DNA of 64,000 nt from CBDHFN01 sp965262605 (GCA_965262605.1 CBDHFN010000003.1:62001-126000); one strand, 5' to 3'. Shown: positions 55,519-64,000, counted from the first letter of the stretch. Notes: generated by a model from the letters alone, not told the origin. Made by a program: numbers and translations.

Positions 55519-57015
55519 ATGAAAAACAGATTATTTTACGGCGATAATATTGCAATTTTACGCGAAAAAATTGCCACCGATTCGGTGGATTTATGCTATA
55601 TTGACCCGCCGTTTAATTCCAAACGCGATTATTCGCAAATTTATAATACGGATATTACCGAAGATAAAGCCCAATCCCAAGCATTTAGCGATTCATGGCA
55701 ATGGGGAATAACCGCGATTCGCGATTATGAATATTTAACCAATATAAGCCAACTTAACGATAATAAAATTAATTTAAAAACTATCGAGCTAATTAAGGGT
55801 TTAAGGGTTGTTCTAGGCGATTGCGCCTTAATGGCTTATCTTGTCAGCATGGCTCTTCGCATCATTGAGATTCACCGTGTTTTAAAACCTACTGGCTCGT
55901 TTTACTTGCATTGCGACCCAACCGCATCGCATTATTTAAAAATTCTATGCGATACGATATTTTGTGAATCGGGCGGAAAATTCCTTAATGAAATTATTTG
56001 GTGTTATTCAAGAATGGCGGCAAAGGGACAAAAACAATTAAGTAGAACTCACGATGTAATTTTATGGTATAGTAAAAGTAAAAATTGGTTTTTTAATGTT
56101 GATGCCATTAGATTGCCTTATGCGCCATCTAGCCTAGCGCGTGCTGGTTATAAGAAAACTAATTTAGGCGGGGGCAAACCCGCAAGTGAAATTTGTGAAT
56201 TAAATGAAATTGGCAAATTCCCCGAAGATTGGATAAATATTCCTTTTATTCGTGGTAAAGAATATCTTGGCTACCCCACGCAAAAACCCGAAGCATTATT
56301 GGAACGAATTATCAAGGCAAGCTCCCAAGAAGGCGATATTGTCTTAGACGCTTATTGCGGTTGCGGCACGACCATAGCGGTTGCCGAACGGCTTAATCGG
56401 CAATGGATTGGCATTGATATTACCTATCAATCTATCAGTTTAATTTTGAAACGATTTCAAGATAGTTTTGGGGAAAAATGGCAAGAATTAGCGAATGAAA
56501 TTATTCTTGACGGCATTCCCAAAGACCTAAATTCTGCCAAAGCCCTTGCAAATCGCCAAGATGATAGATTGCGCAAGGAATTTGAAAAATGGGCGGTGCT
56601 TACTTATACTAATAACCAAGCCCGCATTAATGACAAAAAAGGCGCTGATGGCGGGGCAGATGGTATTGCGTATTTTTACATTGATAATGACACGAATGGC
56701 AAAGTGTTAATTCAGGTAAAATCTGGCGCGGTTGGGCGTGATATTATTGCAAAACTAGACGGCGATATGAATAAATTTGGGGCGCAAATTGGGTTTTTAT
56801 TAACCTTGGAAAATCCGACAAAAGCGATGCTAAACGAAATTATCAGCAAGGGCGAATACCACCATCCAAATTTTAATTTTACCTGCCCGAAAATTCAAAT
56901 TATTACGATTCAAGAAATAATCAATGGCGCGCGTATGAATCTTCCGCAGATTCGTAAAGATATTATTAAATCGGCAAGCTTTGTTCGCGCCTCAACCCAA
57001 GAACAATTAATTTAA
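55519..57015 (+). CDS. DNA methyltransferase fused to a nuclease-like domain
   Basis: The 498-residue protein has a beta-class methyltransferase part with DPPFN (29-33) before LDAYCGCGTT (276-285) and YPTQKPEALLERI. The C-terminal ~150 residues look like a PD-(D/E)XK nuclease: KGADGGADGIAYF supplies an acidic residue (Asp381) and VLIQVKSG the Q-x-K core (399-401). Such fusions occur in restriction-modification or epigenetic islands. There is no separate specificity or restriction gene. The target site is unknown, and the nuclease could be inactive. Confidence 0.75.
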   Translation: MKNRLFYGDNIAILREKIATDSVDLCYIDPPFNSKRDYSQIYNTDITEDKAQSQAFSDSWQWGITAIRDYEYLTNISQLNDNKINLKTIELIKGLRVVLGDCALMAYLVSMALRIIEIHRVLKPTGSFYLHCDPTASHYLKILCDTIFCESGGKFLNEIIWCYSRMAAKGQKQLSRTHDVILWYSKSKNWFFNVDAIRLPYAPSSLARAGYKKTNLGGGKPASEICELNEIGKFPEDWINIPFIRGKEYLGYPTQKPEALLERIIKASSQEGDIVLDAYCGCGTTIAVAERLNRQWIGIDITYQSISLILKRFQDSFGEKWQELANEIILDGIPKDLNSAKALANRQDDRLRKEFEKWAVLTYTNNQARINDKKGADGGADGIAYFYIDNDTNGKVLIQVKSGAVGRDIIAKLDGDMNKFGAQIGFLLTLENPTKAMLNEIISKGEYHHPNFNFTCPKIQIITIQEIINGARMNLPQIRKDIIKSASFVRASTQEQLI

Positions 57016-57134
57016 TGCCGCCAATTAACAAAATGATACAATTTTTGGTATTTTTTGCCGTAAAATATGATAATAATTTATTGACAATGCGCCAAGGTTA
57101 AGTTAAGTAAAATTTAGCCATACGCATTTAATTT
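57016..57134. other. Spacer with tRNA-Ser promoter
   Basis: A+T-rich gap. TTGACA (57081-57086), 17-bp spacer, TAAGTA (57104-57109) is a plausible promoter for the tRNA starting at 57135. Confidence 0.4.
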
Positions 57135-57224
57135 GGAGAGATGCCGGAGTGGCCGAACGGGGCGGTCTCGAAAACCGTTGTGGGAGCAATCTCACCGAGG
57201 GTTCGAATCCCTCTCTCTCCGCCA
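57135..57224 (+). tRNA. tRNA-Ser (anticodon CGA)
   Basis: A 90-nt class II tRNA: acceptor GGAGAGA/TCTCTCC, D-arm with GGAGTGGCCGAACGGGGC, anticodon loop centred on CGA in GCGGTCTCGAAAACCG, a long variable arm TGTGGGAGCAATCTCACCG, T-arm GGTTCGAATCC and encoded CCA. Confidence 0.95.
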
Positions 57225-57257
57225 AAAATGTAATCACTTGTGGACTTGCCGCTAAAA

Positions 57258-57267
57258 AATGGGGAAT
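57258..57267 (+). promoter_or_regulatory. AATGGGGAAT motif upstream of the adenylate cyclase promoter
   Basis: Same 10-mer as at 34041-34050 and on the minus strand near 190-199. Its end is 17 bp before the -35 element, exactly as in the tolC promoter. Confidence 0.4.
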
Positions 57268-57284
57268 GCCCTGATATAAAAAAC

Positions 57285-57312
57285 TTGAAATCAGCCAAAA
57301 ATTATATATAAT
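57285..57312 (+). promoter_or_regulatory. Predicted sigma-70-type promoter of the adenylate cyclase
   Basis: TTGAAA (57285-57290), 16-bp spacer, perfect TATAAT (57307-57312). Start of transcription near 57319, about 23 nt before the ATG. Confidence 0.6.
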
Positions 57313-57341
57313 CAGTTATTATTTTTTTAAGAAAGCAGACA

Positions 57342-58709
57342 ATGGATAATAATTACAATATGAATTTTTCAAGCCATAAAGAAAAATCGCAAATTTATGA
57401 TTTTGAATATAAAGGCATTATGGGATATTATCAAAAATTAAAGCAAAAATATCATTTTTTTCGGCAAAATCTTAACGAACAATTATTTCAAATTTTAGCA
57501 GTTTTTAACGGATTTTTAAATATCCTTGGTTCGCCTGCGTATTTTCTTGCCGAACAATATGAATTAGGGGGCGTGCAATTAATTTCGGGCTTTGCCTTTA
57601 TTTATTTTGGCATAACCAGTTTTTTTGCCCCCAATAATTCACGATATTACCAATGGGCATTTATCTTGGTCGCGAATGGATTTTTATTATTTAATGCTTA
57701 TATAGAACCCATGTCTGGGGCGCAAATGTATTTTATTGCTTTGTCATTAATTGCAATTATTACGGCTTATCATAAAAAAGATATTATAATACAGCCTTTA
57801 ATTATTACTTTGAGTATCGTAATTTTTTATAGCGTGTATTTTTTAATTTTCAGCAATTTAAAAATCAGCGATTTTTTTGCCACGATAATTTTTTCGGCGG
57901 CTGATATTTTAGGCGCAGAAGATTGGAAAGTTTTTATTATTAATCCCCCGCTTACTTTTTCATTGGCGGGTTGGGTGGCAAATACCATCGCTGTGCAATT
58001 ATTGGCGACCATTATTGCTTGGATAATCGTTGGTTTATACCGCGTTTCCCAAGGGGAAATTGAGCGATTATTATTAAAATCTCTGCCCCGAATTGTCATT
58101 GATGAAATTAAACAAAATGGCTTTTATCAATCAAAATTAATGAATAATACAACCATTATATTTATTGATTTTGTTGCTTATACCAGTAAATCAACAATAA
58201 TTTCGCCCGCCCAAACATTAGAAATTTTAAATTGGTATTTTTTAAATTTTGAAGCAATTTGCAAAAAACACCATATTGAAAAAATTAAAACCATTGGCGA
58301 TTGTTTTATGGCGGTTTGTGGCGCACCCACGCAAGTTGCAAATTCCGCGCAGCATGCGCTTGAATTTGCCAAAGAAATAGTAAATTTTGTTAAAGCCAAT
58401 CAACCATCAGACACGGGTGAACAATGGCAAGTTCGCGTTGGCATAAATTGCGGCGCAGTTATTACCGGCATTGCGGGCAATGAAAAATATCAATTTGATG
58501 TTTGGGGTGATGCTGTTAATGTTGCGTCGCGCATGGAATCTTTCGCGCCGATTAATGGCATTTGTATCAGTAGTGCCGTTTATGACGAATTATCCGAATC
58601 CATTGAATGCGAAGGACCAATTTACAAAGAAGTAAAGGGCAAAGGCGTAATGCCCGTATATTTCTTGACACAACTAAAAGGAAAAAACCATGAAAAAACC
58701 AACATTTAA
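57342..58709 (+). CDS. Membrane-bound class III adenylate cyclase
   Basis: The 455-residue protein has an N-terminal membrane domain of about six helices and a C-terminal cyclase domain. The metal aspartates are in IIFIDFVAYT and IKTIGDCFMAV, the adenine-contacting lysine in IEKIKTIGD, and the partner aspartate plus transition-state residues in FDVWGDAVNVASRME. This pattern fits ATP rather than GTP. It makes cAMP, probably in response to a membrane signal. It overlaps the agmatinase gene by 20 bp. Confidence 0.88.
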   Translation: MDNNYNMNFSSHKEKSQIYDFEYKGIMGYYQKLKQKYHFFRQNLNEQLFQILAVFNGFLNILGSPAYFLAEQYELGGVQLISGFAFIYFGITSFFAPNNSRYYQWAFILVANGFLLFNAYIEPMSGAQMYFIALSLIAIITAYHKKDIIIQPLIITLSIVIFYSVYFLIFSNLKISDFFATIIFSAADILGAEDWKVFIINPPLTFSLAGWVANTIAVQLLATIIAWIIVGLYRVSQGEIERLLLKSLPRIVIDEIKQNGFYQSKLMNNTTIIFIDFVAYTSKSTIISPAQTLEILNWYFLNFEAICKKHHIEKIKTIGDCFMAVCGAPTQVANSAQHALEFAKEIVNFVKANQPSDTGEQWQVRVGINCGAVITGIAGNEKYQFDVWGDAVNVASRMESFAPINGICISSAVYDELSESIECEGPIYKEVKGKGVMPVYFLTQLKGKNHEKTNI

Positions 58710-59661
58710 GCCAATTTCTGGCATAGTTTTACCAAGATACGCAGGGATTGCCAGCTTTATGCGCTTGCCAAATATTGATTTAGACCATGATTATTGCGAT
58801 CAAATTGAAATTGGCTTAATAGGCGTGCCATGGGACGGCGGCACCACGAATCGCCCGGGCGCAAGGCATGGACCGCGCCAAATTCGCGAACAATCATGCT
58901 TGATGCGCAATGTTCATCCCGCCATGAATATCAAGCCATATGACAATGCAAGATGCGCCGATATGGGTGATGTGCCCGTCAATCCCGCGGATATTATGGA
59001 TTGCATGGCGCGCATTGAAAAATATTATGCGCAAGTTGTCGCTAAAAATATTATGCCTTTGTCAGCGGGGGGTGATCATTTAATTTCTTTACCGATTTTA
59101 AAAGCCTTGGCAAAACGCCATGGACCCATGGGTATGGTGCATTTTGATGCGCATACTGATACTTGGGATAGATATTTTGGCGAATTTAAATATACGCACG
59201 GCACACCGTTTCGCCGCGCGATTGAAGAGGGCTATTTAGACCCCAAGCGCGTTGTGCAAATTGGCATCAGGGGTGGTTTATACGCCGCTGATGATAAAGA
59301 TTGGGGCAATGAACAAGGGATTCGCGTGATTGAAATTGAAGAATTTTTTGATATTGGTGTCGCGAAAACGATTGAAATTGCCAAACAAGTCGTAGGCACG
59401 GGCAAAACTTATATTAGTTTTGATGTTGATGGCATTGACCCGACTTATACACCGGGCACAGGCACGCCCGAAATTGGCGGCTATACAACCGCCCAAGCGC
59501 AACAAATGCTAAGGGGTTTAAGGGGGTTAGATTTAGTCGGTGGCGATGTGGTTGAAGTCTCACCGCCGCTTGACCAAAGTGGCTTAACGGCTTTAGTCGG
59601 CGCAACGATAATGTGGGAAATTTTATGTATATTATCCGAACAATTTGCAAATAAAGCTTGA
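58690..59661 (+). CDS. speB: Agmatinase / ureohydrolase family
   Basis: The 323-residue manganese enzyme has the arginase motifs GGDHLISLP, MVHFDAHTDTWD and SFDVDGIDPTYTPGTGTPE. Agmatinase splits agmatine to putrescine and urea; guanidinobutyrase or a related ureohydrolase are alternatives. The ATG at 58690 has AAGGA about seven bases upstream and overlaps the cyclase end by 20 bp, so the two are coupled. Confidence 0.85.
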   Translation: MKKPTFKPISGIVLPRYAGIASFMRLPNIDLDHDYCDQIEIGLIGVPWDGGTTNRPGARHGPRQIREQSCLMRNVHPAMNIKPYDNARCADMGDVPVNPADIMDCMARIEKYYAQVVAKNIMPLSAGGDHLISLPILKALAKRHGPMGMVHFDAHTDTWDRYFGEFKYTHGTPFRRAIEEGYLDPKRVVQIGIRGGLYAADDKDWGNEQGIRVIEIEEFFDIGVAKTIEIAKQVVGTGKTYISFDVDGIDPTYTPGTGTPEIGGYTTAQAQQMLRGLRGLDLVGGDVVEVSPPLDQSGLTALVGATIMWEILCILSEQFANKA

Positions 59662-59707
59662 TATTTTTGCCAATAAATATTATGAAATATTCAGCAAAAG
59701 GGAAAAA

Positions 59708-61174
59708 ATGTATCAAATTCAAGGTAATAAAGGCAATTATGAAGTCGTTATCGGCTTAGAAGTGCACGCGCAAGTCATATCGCAAGCCAAATTATTTTCA
59801 GGTGCCAGCACGAATTTTGGGGCAAAACCTAACACCCAAGTATCCATCATTGATGCCGCCATGCCCGGCATGTTGCCCGTGATTAATCATGAATGCGTCT
59901 GGCAAGCTGTGCGCACGGGTATTGCCATGGGTTCGCAAATCAATAAAAAATCAGTTTTTTCGCGCAAAAATTATTTTTACGCCGATTTGCCCCAAGGCTA
60001 TCAAATATCGCAATATGACCAACCCATTGTGGGCGAAGGGTTTTTAATGATTAAGGGTGAAGATGGCAATCCCAAAAAAATTGGCATTGAACGATTGCAT
60101 TTGGAACAAGATGCGGGCAAATCCATGCACGACCAGCATCCGACTAAATCATATATAGACTTAAATCGCGCGGGCGTGGCATTAATGGAAATTGTTTCAA
60201 AACCCGATATTCGTTCCCCCGAAGAAGCCGCTGATTATGTCGCGAAATTGCGTAATTTGCTCAAAACCATTGGTTCATGCGATGGTAATATGCAGGAAGG
60301 CTCGCTTCGTGCCGATGTTAATGTCTCGGTGCGTTTACCGGGCGAAGAATACGGCACAAGAGTAGAACTTAAAAATATCAACAGCTTGAAATTTATTCGC
60401 CAAGCCATTGAAGTAGAAGCCAAACGCCAAGTGGGCTTGATTGAATCGGGCGAAAAAATCATTCAACAAACACGGCTTTTTGACCCAAATAAAGGCGAAA
60501 CCCGCGCCATGCGCACCAAAGAAGAAGCTAATGATTATCGGTATTTTCCCGACCCTGATTTATTGCCTTTGGTGCTTGATGATGATTTTATTGCAAGGGC
60601 GCGGCAATCTTTGCCCGAATTACCCGATGCAAAACGCGCAAGATACCAAGCCGATTTTGGTTTAAGCACCGATGATGCCGCCCAATTAGTCAGCGAACCA
60701 GAATTTACCCAATATTTTGAATCCGCCCTGCCGTTTTTGGCAAAACCCCAAAGCGCAAGAGTTTTTTGCAATTGGATGTTGGCGGAATTATTTGGCAGGC
60801 TTAATAAATTAGGGGTAAGCTTAAATGATGCTAAAACAACTCCTGCGCAATTAGCGCAATTAGTCAACGCCATTGATGATGGTAAAATTAATGGCAAACA
60901 AGCCAAAGAAATTTTTGACGAAATGATGCAAAATGGCGCGGACCCTGACAAAATAATTGCCCAAAAATCCATCAGCCAAATTACCGATGAATCGGCGATT
61001 TTCACCATGATTAATGATATTATCCGCCAAAACCCGAATCAAGTCGCGCAATATAAAGGCGGACAAGATAAATTATTAGGCTGGTTTGTCGGGCAATTAA
61101 TGAAAGCGTCCGCAGGTTCGGTGAATCCCACGCTTGCCAATGAATATATGAAAAAAGCCCTCAATGATTTATGA
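59708..61174 (+). CDS. gatB: Aspartyl/glutamyl-tRNA amidotransferase subunit B
   Basis: GatB with GatA and GatC converts mischarged Glu-tRNA(Gln) and Asp-tRNA(Asn). From the ATG at 59708 (AAAGGGA ribosome site) the 488-residue protein has VIGLEVHAQV, DLPQGYQISQ, DVNVSVR and RYFPDPDLLP, then the helical YqeY-like C-terminal domain. gatC and gatA, which usually precede it, are absent and agmatinase lies in their place. Confidence 0.96.
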   Translation: MYQIQGNKGNYEVVIGLEVHAQVISQAKLFSGASTNFGAKPNTQVSIIDAAMPGMLPVINHECVWQAVRTGIAMGSQINKKSVFSRKNYFYADLPQGYQISQYDQPIVGEGFLMIKGEDGNPKKIGIERLHLEQDAGKSMHDQHPTKSYIDLNRAGVALMEIVSKPDIRSPEEAADYVAKLRNLLKTIGSCDGNMQEGSLRADVNVSVRLPGEEYGTRVELKNINSLKFIRQAIEVEAKRQVGLIESGEKIIQQTRLFDPNKGETRAMRTKEEANDYRYFPDPDLLPLVLDDDFIARARQSLPELPDAKRARYQADFGLSTDDAAQLVSEPEFTQYFESALPFLAKPQSARVFCNWMLAELFGRLNKLGVSLNDAKTTPAQLAQLVNAIDDGKINGKQAKEIFDEMMQNGADPDKIIAQKSISQITDESAIFTMINDIIRQNPNQVAQYKGGQDKLLGWFVGQLMKASAGSVNPTLANEYMKKALNDL

Positions 61175-61200
61175 TGATTTCAAAATTATTTTGCAAGTAT

Positions 61201-62190
61201 TTAATCGTTAATTTGGTTTAAATACCAATTAATTGTTGCTTTTAATCCCGATTCAAAATCATATTTTGCGCGCCAATCGCAATGTTTGGCAATTTTTTCG
61301 GCATTAATCGCGTATCTTCGGTCATGCCCAAGTCGGTCTTTGACATGGGTAATTTGCGCGGAGTAGCTGGTTTTTCTGGGGCGAATTTTGTCTAAATAAT
61401 CGCAAATTGCCTGCACAACTTGCATATTAGTGCGTTCATTATTGCCGCCGATGCAATACGCCTCGCCCAATATACCATATTGCCAAACTTTAAGCAACGC
61501 TTGGCAATGATCTTTCACGAAAAGCCAATCGCGAATTTGCCCGCCATCGCCATACACTGGCAATATCTCACCCTTGATGGCTTGATGAATCATTAAGGGG
61601 ATTAATTTTTCGGCAAATTGATAAGGACCATAATTATTGGAACAATTTGTGGTGATAATCGGTAATTTATAGGTATGAAAATACGCGCGCATTAATAAAT
61701 CAGAGGCGGCTTTGGACGCAGCATATGGGCTGTTGGGTTGATAAGCGCGGGTTTCCGCAAATGGCGCTTCGCCCAATTGTAATGAACCATATACCTCGTC
61801 CGTTGACACATGAATAAAGCGAAAATCTGGGTTGTTAAATTCGCTTAAATGACTTCTTGTTGCCTCCAAAAGCGAAAAACTGCCGTTAATATTCGTTTCA
61901 ATAAAAACTAATGGGCTGTCAATTGACCTGTCAACATGCGATTCGGCGGCAAAATGAAAAATCGCGCGAATATTATGGGTTCGCAAAATTTCTTTTATCA
62001 ATCCCGTGTCATTAATATTGCCCTTGATAAATTTATAATTTTTATGATTTGTAAAATTTTCATGATTATTTTCATTGCCTGCATATGTTAATGCGTCTAA
62101 ATTCACGCATAATTCATCATGCGATGGCAAAAATTCATGAATAAAATTAGTGCCGATAAATCCCGAACCACCGGTTATTAATATTGCCAT
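61201..62190 (-). CDS. rfbB: dTDP-glucose 4,6-dehydratase
   Basis: RfbB is the second step of dTDP-rhamnose synthesis. The 329-residue protein has ILITGGSGFIGTNF, HFAAESHVDRSI, STDEVYG and the catalytic YAASKAASD, then NNYGPYQFAEKLIP. The ATG at 62190 has GAGG about eight bases upstream and overlaps rfbC by 13 bp. rfbA and rfbD are not nearby. Confidence 0.95.
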   Translation of the reverse strand: MAILITGGSGFIGTNFIHEFLPSHDELCVNLDALTYAGNENNHENFTNHKNYKFIKGNINDTGLIKEILRTHNIRAIFHFAAESHVDRSIDSPLVFIETNINGSFSLLEATRSHLSEFNNPDFRFIHVSTDEVYGSLQLGEAPFAETRAYQPNSPYAASKAASDLLMRAYFHTYKLPIITTNCSNNYGPYQFAEKLIPLMIHQAIKGEILPVYGDGGQIRDWLFVKDHCQALLKVWQYGILGEAYCIGGNNERTNMQVVQAICDYLDKIRPRKTSYSAQITHVKDRLGHDRRYAINAEKIAKHCDWRAKYDFESGLKATINWYLNQIND

Positions 62191-62729
62191 TTTTCTGCCT
62201 CTTGCCAATCAAGCCCGTTTTTATCTTTGTCGGATAGATTAAATTCACCCTGATAATGCCAATTTATATTTAAAAACTCATCGCTAAAATTAATGCTTCG
62301 TTCAAATTCAGGCGCATAATAATCGGTTGTTTTATAATGAATTTCCGCATGTTCCGATAAAACGACAAAACCATGGGCGAAACCCTTGGGAATCCATAAT
62401 TGTTTAAAATTTTCCGCCGATAAAACTTCGCCATGCCACTTGCCAAATGTTGGTGAAGTCCTGCGAATATCAACCGCAACATCGTATATTTCCCCGCTTA
62501 TGACCCGCACTAATTTATCTTGAGCTTTGGGCGAAATTTGATAATGCAAGCCGCGCAAAACGCCCTTGGACGATTTTGATTGGTTGTCTTGGACAAAATT
62601 TAAGGGCGCACCGATGATTTCTTGAAATTTATCAAGCCGAAATGATTCAAAAAAATACCCGCGCTTGTCGCCAAAAACCTTGGGTTCAATGATTAATAAA
62701 TCGTGAATGTGTGTTTTAATGATATTCAT
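62178..62729 (-). CDS. rfbC: dTDP-4-dehydrorhamnose 3,5-epimerase
   Basis: The 183-residue cupin-fold enzyme has LRGLHYQ, the catalytic-histidine motif in VLRGLHYQI, FVQDNQSKS and WIPKGFAHGF. It carries out the double epimerisation in dTDP-rhamnose synthesis. It is first in a two-gene minus-strand unit with rfbB, serving O-antigen or other rhamnose-containing surface sugars. Confidence 0.95.
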   Translation of the reverse strand: MNIIKTHIHDLLIIEPKVFGDKRGYFFESFRLDKFQEIIGAPLNFVQDNQSKSSKGVLRGLHYQISPKAQDKLVRVISGEIYDVAVDIRRTSPTFGKWHGEVLSAENFKQLWIPKGFAHGFVVLSEHAEIHYKTTDYYAPEFERSINFSDEFLNINWHYQGEFNLSDKDKNGLDWQEAEKWQY

Positions 62730-62850
62730 TATTTTTTCATAACAAATTATGTTTTTTTTTACAAGTCAAATTATTTATCAAAATTTATTTGGGGTATTTT
62801 GCTTATAATATTATGCGTGAAGCTGTCAAAAATTATTTATAATTATTGAA

Positions 62851-62890
62851 TTAAAATATATGCCGCATGAAGAAAAAGAAAAAATTTATT
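62851..62890 (-). repeat. Decayed single copy of the modular repeat linker
   Basis: TTAAAATATATGCCGCATGA and the AGAAAAAGAAAAAATTTATT that follows match the linker of array B (TTAAAAATATATGCCTGTAT, then GATGAAAAAGAAAAAAATT) with few changes. It lies upstream of pyrH. No hairpin or tandem tract remains. Confidence 0.6.
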
Positions 62891-62920
62891 GGCGATTTTT
62901 AGTATATATTTATTTAAAAA

Positions 62921-62949
62921 TTGATTTTTACCCTATTAATTGATATGGA
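62921..62949 (+). promoter_or_regulatory. Possible pyrH promoter
   Basis: TTGATT (62921-62926), 17-bp spacer, TATGGA (62944-62949), about 28 bp before the ATG. Moderate match only. Confidence 0.35.
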
Positions 62950-62976
62950 TAAAAAAACAAGTTATAAGGAGTTGAT

Positions 62977-63693
62977 ATGCAGAATAATCACTGGCGCAGG
63001 GTAATGGTTAAAATTTCGGGTGAATCATTTATGGGCAGTGGCTCATATGGGCTTGAACCCAAAATGATAAGCCAAATTGGCGAAGAAATCCGCGAAGCGC
63101 ATCAGCGCGGTTATGAAATTTGCTTGGTTGTCGGTGGCGGTAATATTTTTCGTGGCATTGGCTCAGATGAATTAGGAATTTCACGCGATACAGGCGATTA
63201 TATGGGTATGTTAGCCACCATGATGAATTCGCTTGCCTTGCAGTCTATGTTAGAGAAAATGGGTTTGCAATGCCGCGTGCAATCGGCGATTCAAATGGAT
63301 GCGATTGCCGAACCATTTATTATCAGACGCGCATTGCGCCATTTGGAAAAAGGGCGAATCGTAATTTTTGGTGCTGGCTTGGGAAGCCCATTTCATACCA
63401 CCGATTCGGCGGCGGCACAACGAGCCGTGGAAATGAAATGCGATGTAATGCTTAAAGCGACGAAAGTTGATGGAATATATACTGCTGACCCGAAAAAAGA
63501 TAAAAATGCCACAAGATTTGAAAAAATTTCATACGACCAAGCGATTCAAATGGGTTTGCAAGTCATGGATGCTGGCGCGATAATTAAATGCCGTGAAAAT
63601 AATATGCCGATTGGCGTATTTTCAATTTTTGAACAAGGGCAATTGGGTAAAGTCCTTGATGGTTCGGGTAAATTTACCTTGGTGCATTATTAA
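62977..63693 (+). CDS. pyrH: UMP kinase
   Basis: PyrH phosphorylates UMP to UDP. The 238-residue protein has VMVKISGESFMG, VVGGGNIFRG, GLGSPFHTTDSAAAQRA and LKATKVDGIYTADPKKD, the bacterial UMP kinase signatures. AAGGAG lies before the ATG. The usual next gene frr is missing; a CBS-domain gene overlaps the stop (TAATG). Confidence 0.97.
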   Translation: MQNNHWRRVMVKISGESFMGSGSYGLEPKMISQIGEEIREAHQRGYEICLVVGGGNIFRGIGSDELGISRDTGDYMGMLATMMNSLALQSMLEKMGLQCRVQSAIQMDAIAEPFIIRRALRHLEKGRIVIFGAGLGSPFHTTDSAAAQRAVEMKCDVMLKATKVDGIYTADPKKDKNATRFEKISYDQAIQMGLQVMDAGAIIKCRENNMPIGVFSIFEQGQLGKVLDGSGKFTLVHY

Positions 63694-64000
63694 TGATTAA
63701 TGAAAATTTATTTGTTGCCCATGACGCGAATATCCGCACCGCGCTTGAAAAACTAAACGGCAATTCTTCGCAAATTGTCTGTGTTATTGATGAAAATCAA
63801 CGATTAATTGGCTTAATTACTGATGGTGATTTGCGCCGCGGCTTATTAAAAGGCATGATATTAGAAGATTCTATTATATCATTAATGAATGCTAACCCTT
63901 TAACAATGCCCAAAAATGCGACGCGTAGTGAAATTTTAGCCATCATGCGCGATAAAAAAATTCATCAAATGCCGATTATTGACGAAGATAGGCGCGTAAT
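63693..64000 (+). CDS. CBS-domain protein, N-terminal part (possible sugar nucleotidyltransferase)
   Basis: The window ends after about 102 codons. Two CBS motifs are visible: VCVIDENQRLIGLITDGDLR and, after LMNANPLTMP, an IHQMPIIDED segment. CBS pairs at the N-terminus followed by a nucleotidyltransferase are common in surface-sugar clusters (for example nonulosonic acid pathways), but the second domain is beyond the window, so the full function cannot be told. Confidence 0.75.
   Translation, partial: MINENLFVAHDANIRTALEKLNGNSSQIVCVIDENQRLIGLITDGDLRRGLLKGMILEDSIISLMNANPLTMPKNATRSEILAIMRDKKIHQMPIIDEDRRV

Overview
This A+T-rich window comes from an alphaproteobacterium. Lineage markers visible in the sequence are a PopZ (DUF2497) polar organiser, a CarD-type regulator next to the pyruvate dehydrogenase E1 alpha gene, PhaR, an ATP12-type F1-ATPase chaperone, a short HPr kinase lacking the usual N-terminal domain, an Hda-type DnaA regulator beside a PerM permease and DUF2066 gene, and an alphaproteobacterial-type L36 (RpmJ). 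The low G+C look, very tight gene packing (many ATGA and TAATG stop/start overlaps) and many conserved operons reduced to a single member fit a rearranged, possibly host-associated or uncultured lineage. That last point is inference. Motility is indicated by a probable fliF start at the left edge and two tandem motB genes.

Layout. 1-11.6 kb is mostly minus strand: fliF start, ccmI-ccmH, an O-antigen ligase, hdaA, perM and DUF2066, then purM-mobB on the plus strand, then hydrolase, recN, bamD and argG on the minus strand. 11.55-12.36 kb is a gene-free block holding repeat array A. 12.4-15.9 kb carries ruvA-ruvB-galE and a glycosyltransferase. 15.9-20.2 kb (minus) carries glcD, rpmJ, a glycosyltransferase-like gene, pdhA and carD. 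20.3-34 kb carries ribD, a TVP38 protein, tRNA-Arg, a cupin, dcd, an adenine methyltransferase, eno, pepP, a neuA-like gene, the ATP12 chaperone, a lipoprotein, then secG-mnmG-hprK-EIIA ending in repeat array B (32.9-34.0 kb, opposite orientation to A). 34.1-37.2 kb is tolC, a yejB-like permease and a methyltransferase. 37.3-55.4 kb is a long minus-strand block: apt, xseB, aspS, rsmA, cobD, two small proteins, two motB genes, popZ, DUF721, an AEC transporter, leuC, rplS, trmD, a nitroreductase, phaR, pnp, rpsO, truB. 55.5-64 kb carries a methyltransferase-nuclease fusion, tRNA-Ser, a membrane adenylate cyclase, agmatinase, gatB, rfbB-rfbC (minus), pyrH and a CBS-domain protein cut by the window end.

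How the genes fit together. Envelope and surface polysaccharide genes are scattered through the window (O-antigen ligase, galE, two glycosyltransferases, neuA-like, rfbB, rfbC, CBS-domain protein). Translation genes are abundant (rplS, rpsO, rpmJ, trmD, truB, mnmG, rsmA, aspS, gatB). Cell-cycle, polarity and motility functions are represented by hdaA, popZ and the motB pair.

The most unusual material is a roughly 200-230 bp modular repeat family. Each unit has a G5/C5 hairpin, two slippage-prone 8-9 bp tandem tracts and conserved linkers, and some copies contain a frame-preserving small reading frame. Also notable are a tandem MotB pair in which each copy has lost a different part of the peptidoglycan-binding motif set, an RGG-repeat tail on PNPase, five unrelated perfect hairpins in a row downstream of pnp, and a shared 10-bp motif placed at the same distance upstream of two promoters.
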